Positions 6,669 to 7,571 of a stretch of DNA of 7,571 nt are shown here, piece by piece. The stretch lies in NCBI GenBank assembly GCA_900543815.1, contig UQST01000065.1, forward strand, positions 1 through 7,571, given 5' to 3'. Positions within the stretch are counted from its first letter, which is position 1, and every line of letters begins with the position of its first letter. The notes under the pieces are model-generated. The model was not told where the DNA came from. It ran no database searches and saw only the letters and a list, made by a program, of their open reading frames with translations. A program made the translations under genes and the position numbers. This DNA is from an uncultured Prevotellaceae bacterium. Its GTDB lineage: Bacteria; Bacteroidota; Bacteroidia; Bacteroidales; Bacteroidaceae.

Positions 6669-7235
6669 TTACTTGATGAGATAAACGAAGGTCACTCCTG
6701 CCTTGAGTGGTGCGAACAGCCATCGGGAGTTGTTGGCACGTCCAGGATCATCCTGAGTGGCTTCATTGAACTTCTTCTCATTGATATGCAAACCACCTAC
6801 TCCCACGGTGGTCTCCAGACTCCAATGCCTGCTCAGCACGAAGCTATAGCCGTAGGTGAGTCCGCCGCCAAAGGCATCTCCCTTGTGACGGGTACCATTG
6901 AGAAGAAGATTATAAGTGGTGGCGGAAGCCATCAGACCCACGAAATGTCCGGCCTGTGGACGGGCGCTGAACCAATAACGCGCTTCGGGAGCAAAGGACA
7001 GCATCTTGGTATGGAAATCGCCCACACGAAGCAGACTGCCCGTAACCTCGGCATTAAGCGTGAGATGACGATTGACACGAAACTCCGCACCAAGATTAGG
7101 TGACATAGCGGCCCAGTAGAGGGCGTTGCTCTTCAGACCAACACGTTGTGCATTGGCTGATGTGGCGAGCACAAAGAACAGGCACATACCGATGGCCTTT
7201 CCCAGAGACTGCAACCTAAAACATTGCATTTTCAT
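6669..7235 (-). CDS. DUF3575-type small outer-membrane beta-barrel
   Basis: A 188-residue protein with a signal peptide (hydrophobic 14-25, cleavage after ANA, residue 29). The mature part has the DUF3575 signatures: VGLKSNALYWAAMSPNLGAE near the N-terminus, FAPEARYW at 81-88, a glycine-rich AFGGGLTYGYSF at 121-132, LETTVGVG at 140-147 and a final strand VTFVYLIK. Alternating strands totalling about 160 residues fit an 8-stranded barrel in the outer membrane. DUF3575 genes are often found near fimbrillin (FimA/Mfa1-type) loci in Bacteroidales, but no fimbrillin is visible here. The start at 7235 is preferred over the in-frame ATG at 7229 because AAGGTAGGA lies 7 bases upstream. It is the first gene of the operon. 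Confidence 0.85.
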   Translation of the reverse strand: MKMQCFRLQSLGKAIGMCLFFVLATSANAQRVGLKSNALYWAAMSPNLGAEFRVNRHLTLNAEVTGSLLRVGDFHTKMLSFAPEARYWFSARPQAGHFVGLMASATTYNLLLNGTRHKGDAFGGGLTYGYSFVLSRHWSLETTVGVGGLHINEKKFNEATQDDPGRANNSRWLFAPLKAGVTFVYLIK

Positions 7236-7242
7236 AAAGATA

Positions 7243-7251
7243 TCCTACCTT
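7243..7251 (-). promoter_or_regulatory. Shine-Dalgarno-like site of the operon's first gene
   Basis: On the minus strand AAGGTAGGA ends 7 bases before the ATG at 7235. Bacteroidetes often lack such sites, and the two downstream genes show no comparable sequence. The site fixes the start codon of the DUF3575-type gene and suggests the downstream genes depend on translational coupling or A/T-rich leaders. Confidence 0.5.
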
Positions 7252-7269
7252 AATATAGTGACTCGGCTG

Positions 7270-7303
7270 CAAATATACAGAGATTGACGGAGAAACTAAG
7301 CAA
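7270..7303 (-). promoter_or_regulatory. Operon promoter with exact TAnnTTTG -7 box
   Basis: On the minus strand TATATTTG (7277 down to 7270) matches the Bacteroidetes -7 consensus TAnnTTTG exactly. The upstream element is poor: only TTG at 7303-7301, 23 bases away. Transcription would start near 7263-7265, giving a leader of about 30 bases before the DUF3575-type start. This would drive all three minus-strand genes. Confidence 0.55.
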
Positions 7304-7323
7304 CAAGCGACCAAAAAACACAG

Positions 7324-7410
7324 ATTATGACTTTTTAAGGCGTGATGCGTAGGGGGCTGAACACGAATTATGACTTTTTAAGGTGTGATGCGTAGGGGTT
7401 TTGAACACGG
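7324..7410 (+). repeat. Two tandem copies of a 43-44 bp repeat
   Basis: attatgactttttaagg begins at 7324 and again at 7367. Each copy continues with ygtgatgcgtagggg and closes with ctgaacacga or ttgaacacgg. Differences between copies are a C/T change after aagg and a few bases before the tgaacacg end. Each unit is bounded by a degenerate form of the 9-mer (acagatt, acgaatt, acggatt), so the second unit flows directly into the array at 7404-7430. I see no coding potential. It lies upstream of the operon promoter and could be regulatory or merely a dispersed intergenic repeat. Confidence 0.7.
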
Positions 7411-7430
7411 ATTTCACGGATTACACGGAT
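7404..7430 (-). repeat. ATCCGTG 9-mer array, right copy
   Basis: Three 9-bp units, aacacggat, ttcacggat and tacacggat, are the reverse complement of the unit at 70-87. They are followed by gctttttattg, the counterpart of the caataaaaa beside the left copy. The left and right arrays therefore face each other across the gene cluster. Confidence 0.65.
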
Positions 7431-7440
7431 GCTTTTTATT

Positions 7441-7571
7441 GGGGAACACTAAGAATGGATCTTTGGCCCCATTGTGAGGAAGCACAGAACTATCCGCTTT
7501 CTATGTTAATATCCAAATGTTTTGACCATTATTTTCAATTTATGCTGAGATTTTATATTCAGGGGTGAATG
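7441..7571. other. Intergenic right edge with nothing recognisable
   Basis: No open frame of useful length, no RNA gene and no strong promoter box is visible. AGGGGTGA directly precedes an ATG at the last three bases (7569-7571), which might begin a plus-strand gene beyond the window, but nothing of it can be read. Confidence 0.4.

Noticed and set aside
5919..7103. 394-residue plus-strand open frame
   Set aside because: It runs across two well-supported minus-strand genes and the gap between them, and the His/Ile-rich translation has no recognisable domain.
1744..7235. The operon as a complete fimbrial locus
   Set aside because: The DUF3575-type gene and the possible DUF3868-like region recall fimbrial accessory genes, but there is no fimbrillin or lipoprotein subunit gene and the operon appears to end at the hairpin near 1700.
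65..7440. The inverted ATCCGTG arrays as terminal repeats of a transposon
   Set aside because: There is no transposase or integrase between them, the arrays are made of short internal repeats, and no target-site duplication is visible.
7438..7473. Hairpin between ttgggg and ccccatt
   Set aside because: Only five contiguous pairs around a loop of over 20 bases and no T-tract.

Overview
The window looks like chromosomal DNA of a Bacteroidales bacterium, most likely Prevotella/Segatella-like or Bacteroides-like. Four things point there: a DUF3575 small outer-membrane barrel, a CarboxypepD_reg-like plus OmpA-like plus TPR protein, an AAA_14/DUF4143-type ATPase, and a good match to the Bacteroidetes -7 promoter box (TAnnTTTG). 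The genus is inferred from protein style, not proven.

Layout. Positions 1-284 are intergenic. They hold an ATCCGTG 9-mer repeat, two hairpins, a weak promoter candidate and three phased copies of a GGATAGGTGTAAA repeat, the last of which runs into the start codon of the next gene. Positions 285-1637 (+) encode a 450-residue P-loop ATPase with a DUF4143-type, nuclease-fold-like C-terminus; it appears monocistronic. Positions 1638-1743 separate two convergent genes and contain a long imperfect hairpin, probably the terminator of the minus-strand operon. Positions 1744-7235 are a tight three-gene operon on the minus strand, transcribed right to left: a 188-residue DUF3575-type barrel, then a 692-residue periplasmic OmpA-like/TPR protein (30 bp gap), then a 934-residue exported protein (11 bp gap). 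Positions 7236-7571 are intergenic: operon promoter and ribosome-binding site, a 43-44 bp tandem repeat running into an ATCCGTG-type array (inverted relative to the copy at the left edge), and about 130 bp with no recognisable content.

How the genes may work together. All three operon products have Sec signal peptides ending in A-x-A, followed by Q or nearly so. The first looks like a lone small beta-barrel. The second carries an OmpA-like peptidoglycan-binding-type domain but no barrel of its own. The third is the most striking item: the mature protein is a five-fold tandem repeat of about 180 residues, each unit with the landmarks and size of an 8-stranded outer-membrane barrel and each ending in a beta-signal-like motif. 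My inference is an envelope module in which barrel and peptidoglycan-anchor functions are on separate polypeptides and the third gene makes either a string of five small barrels or one very large barrel. No fimbrillin, SusD or other cargo gene is present in the window, so the role is unknown.
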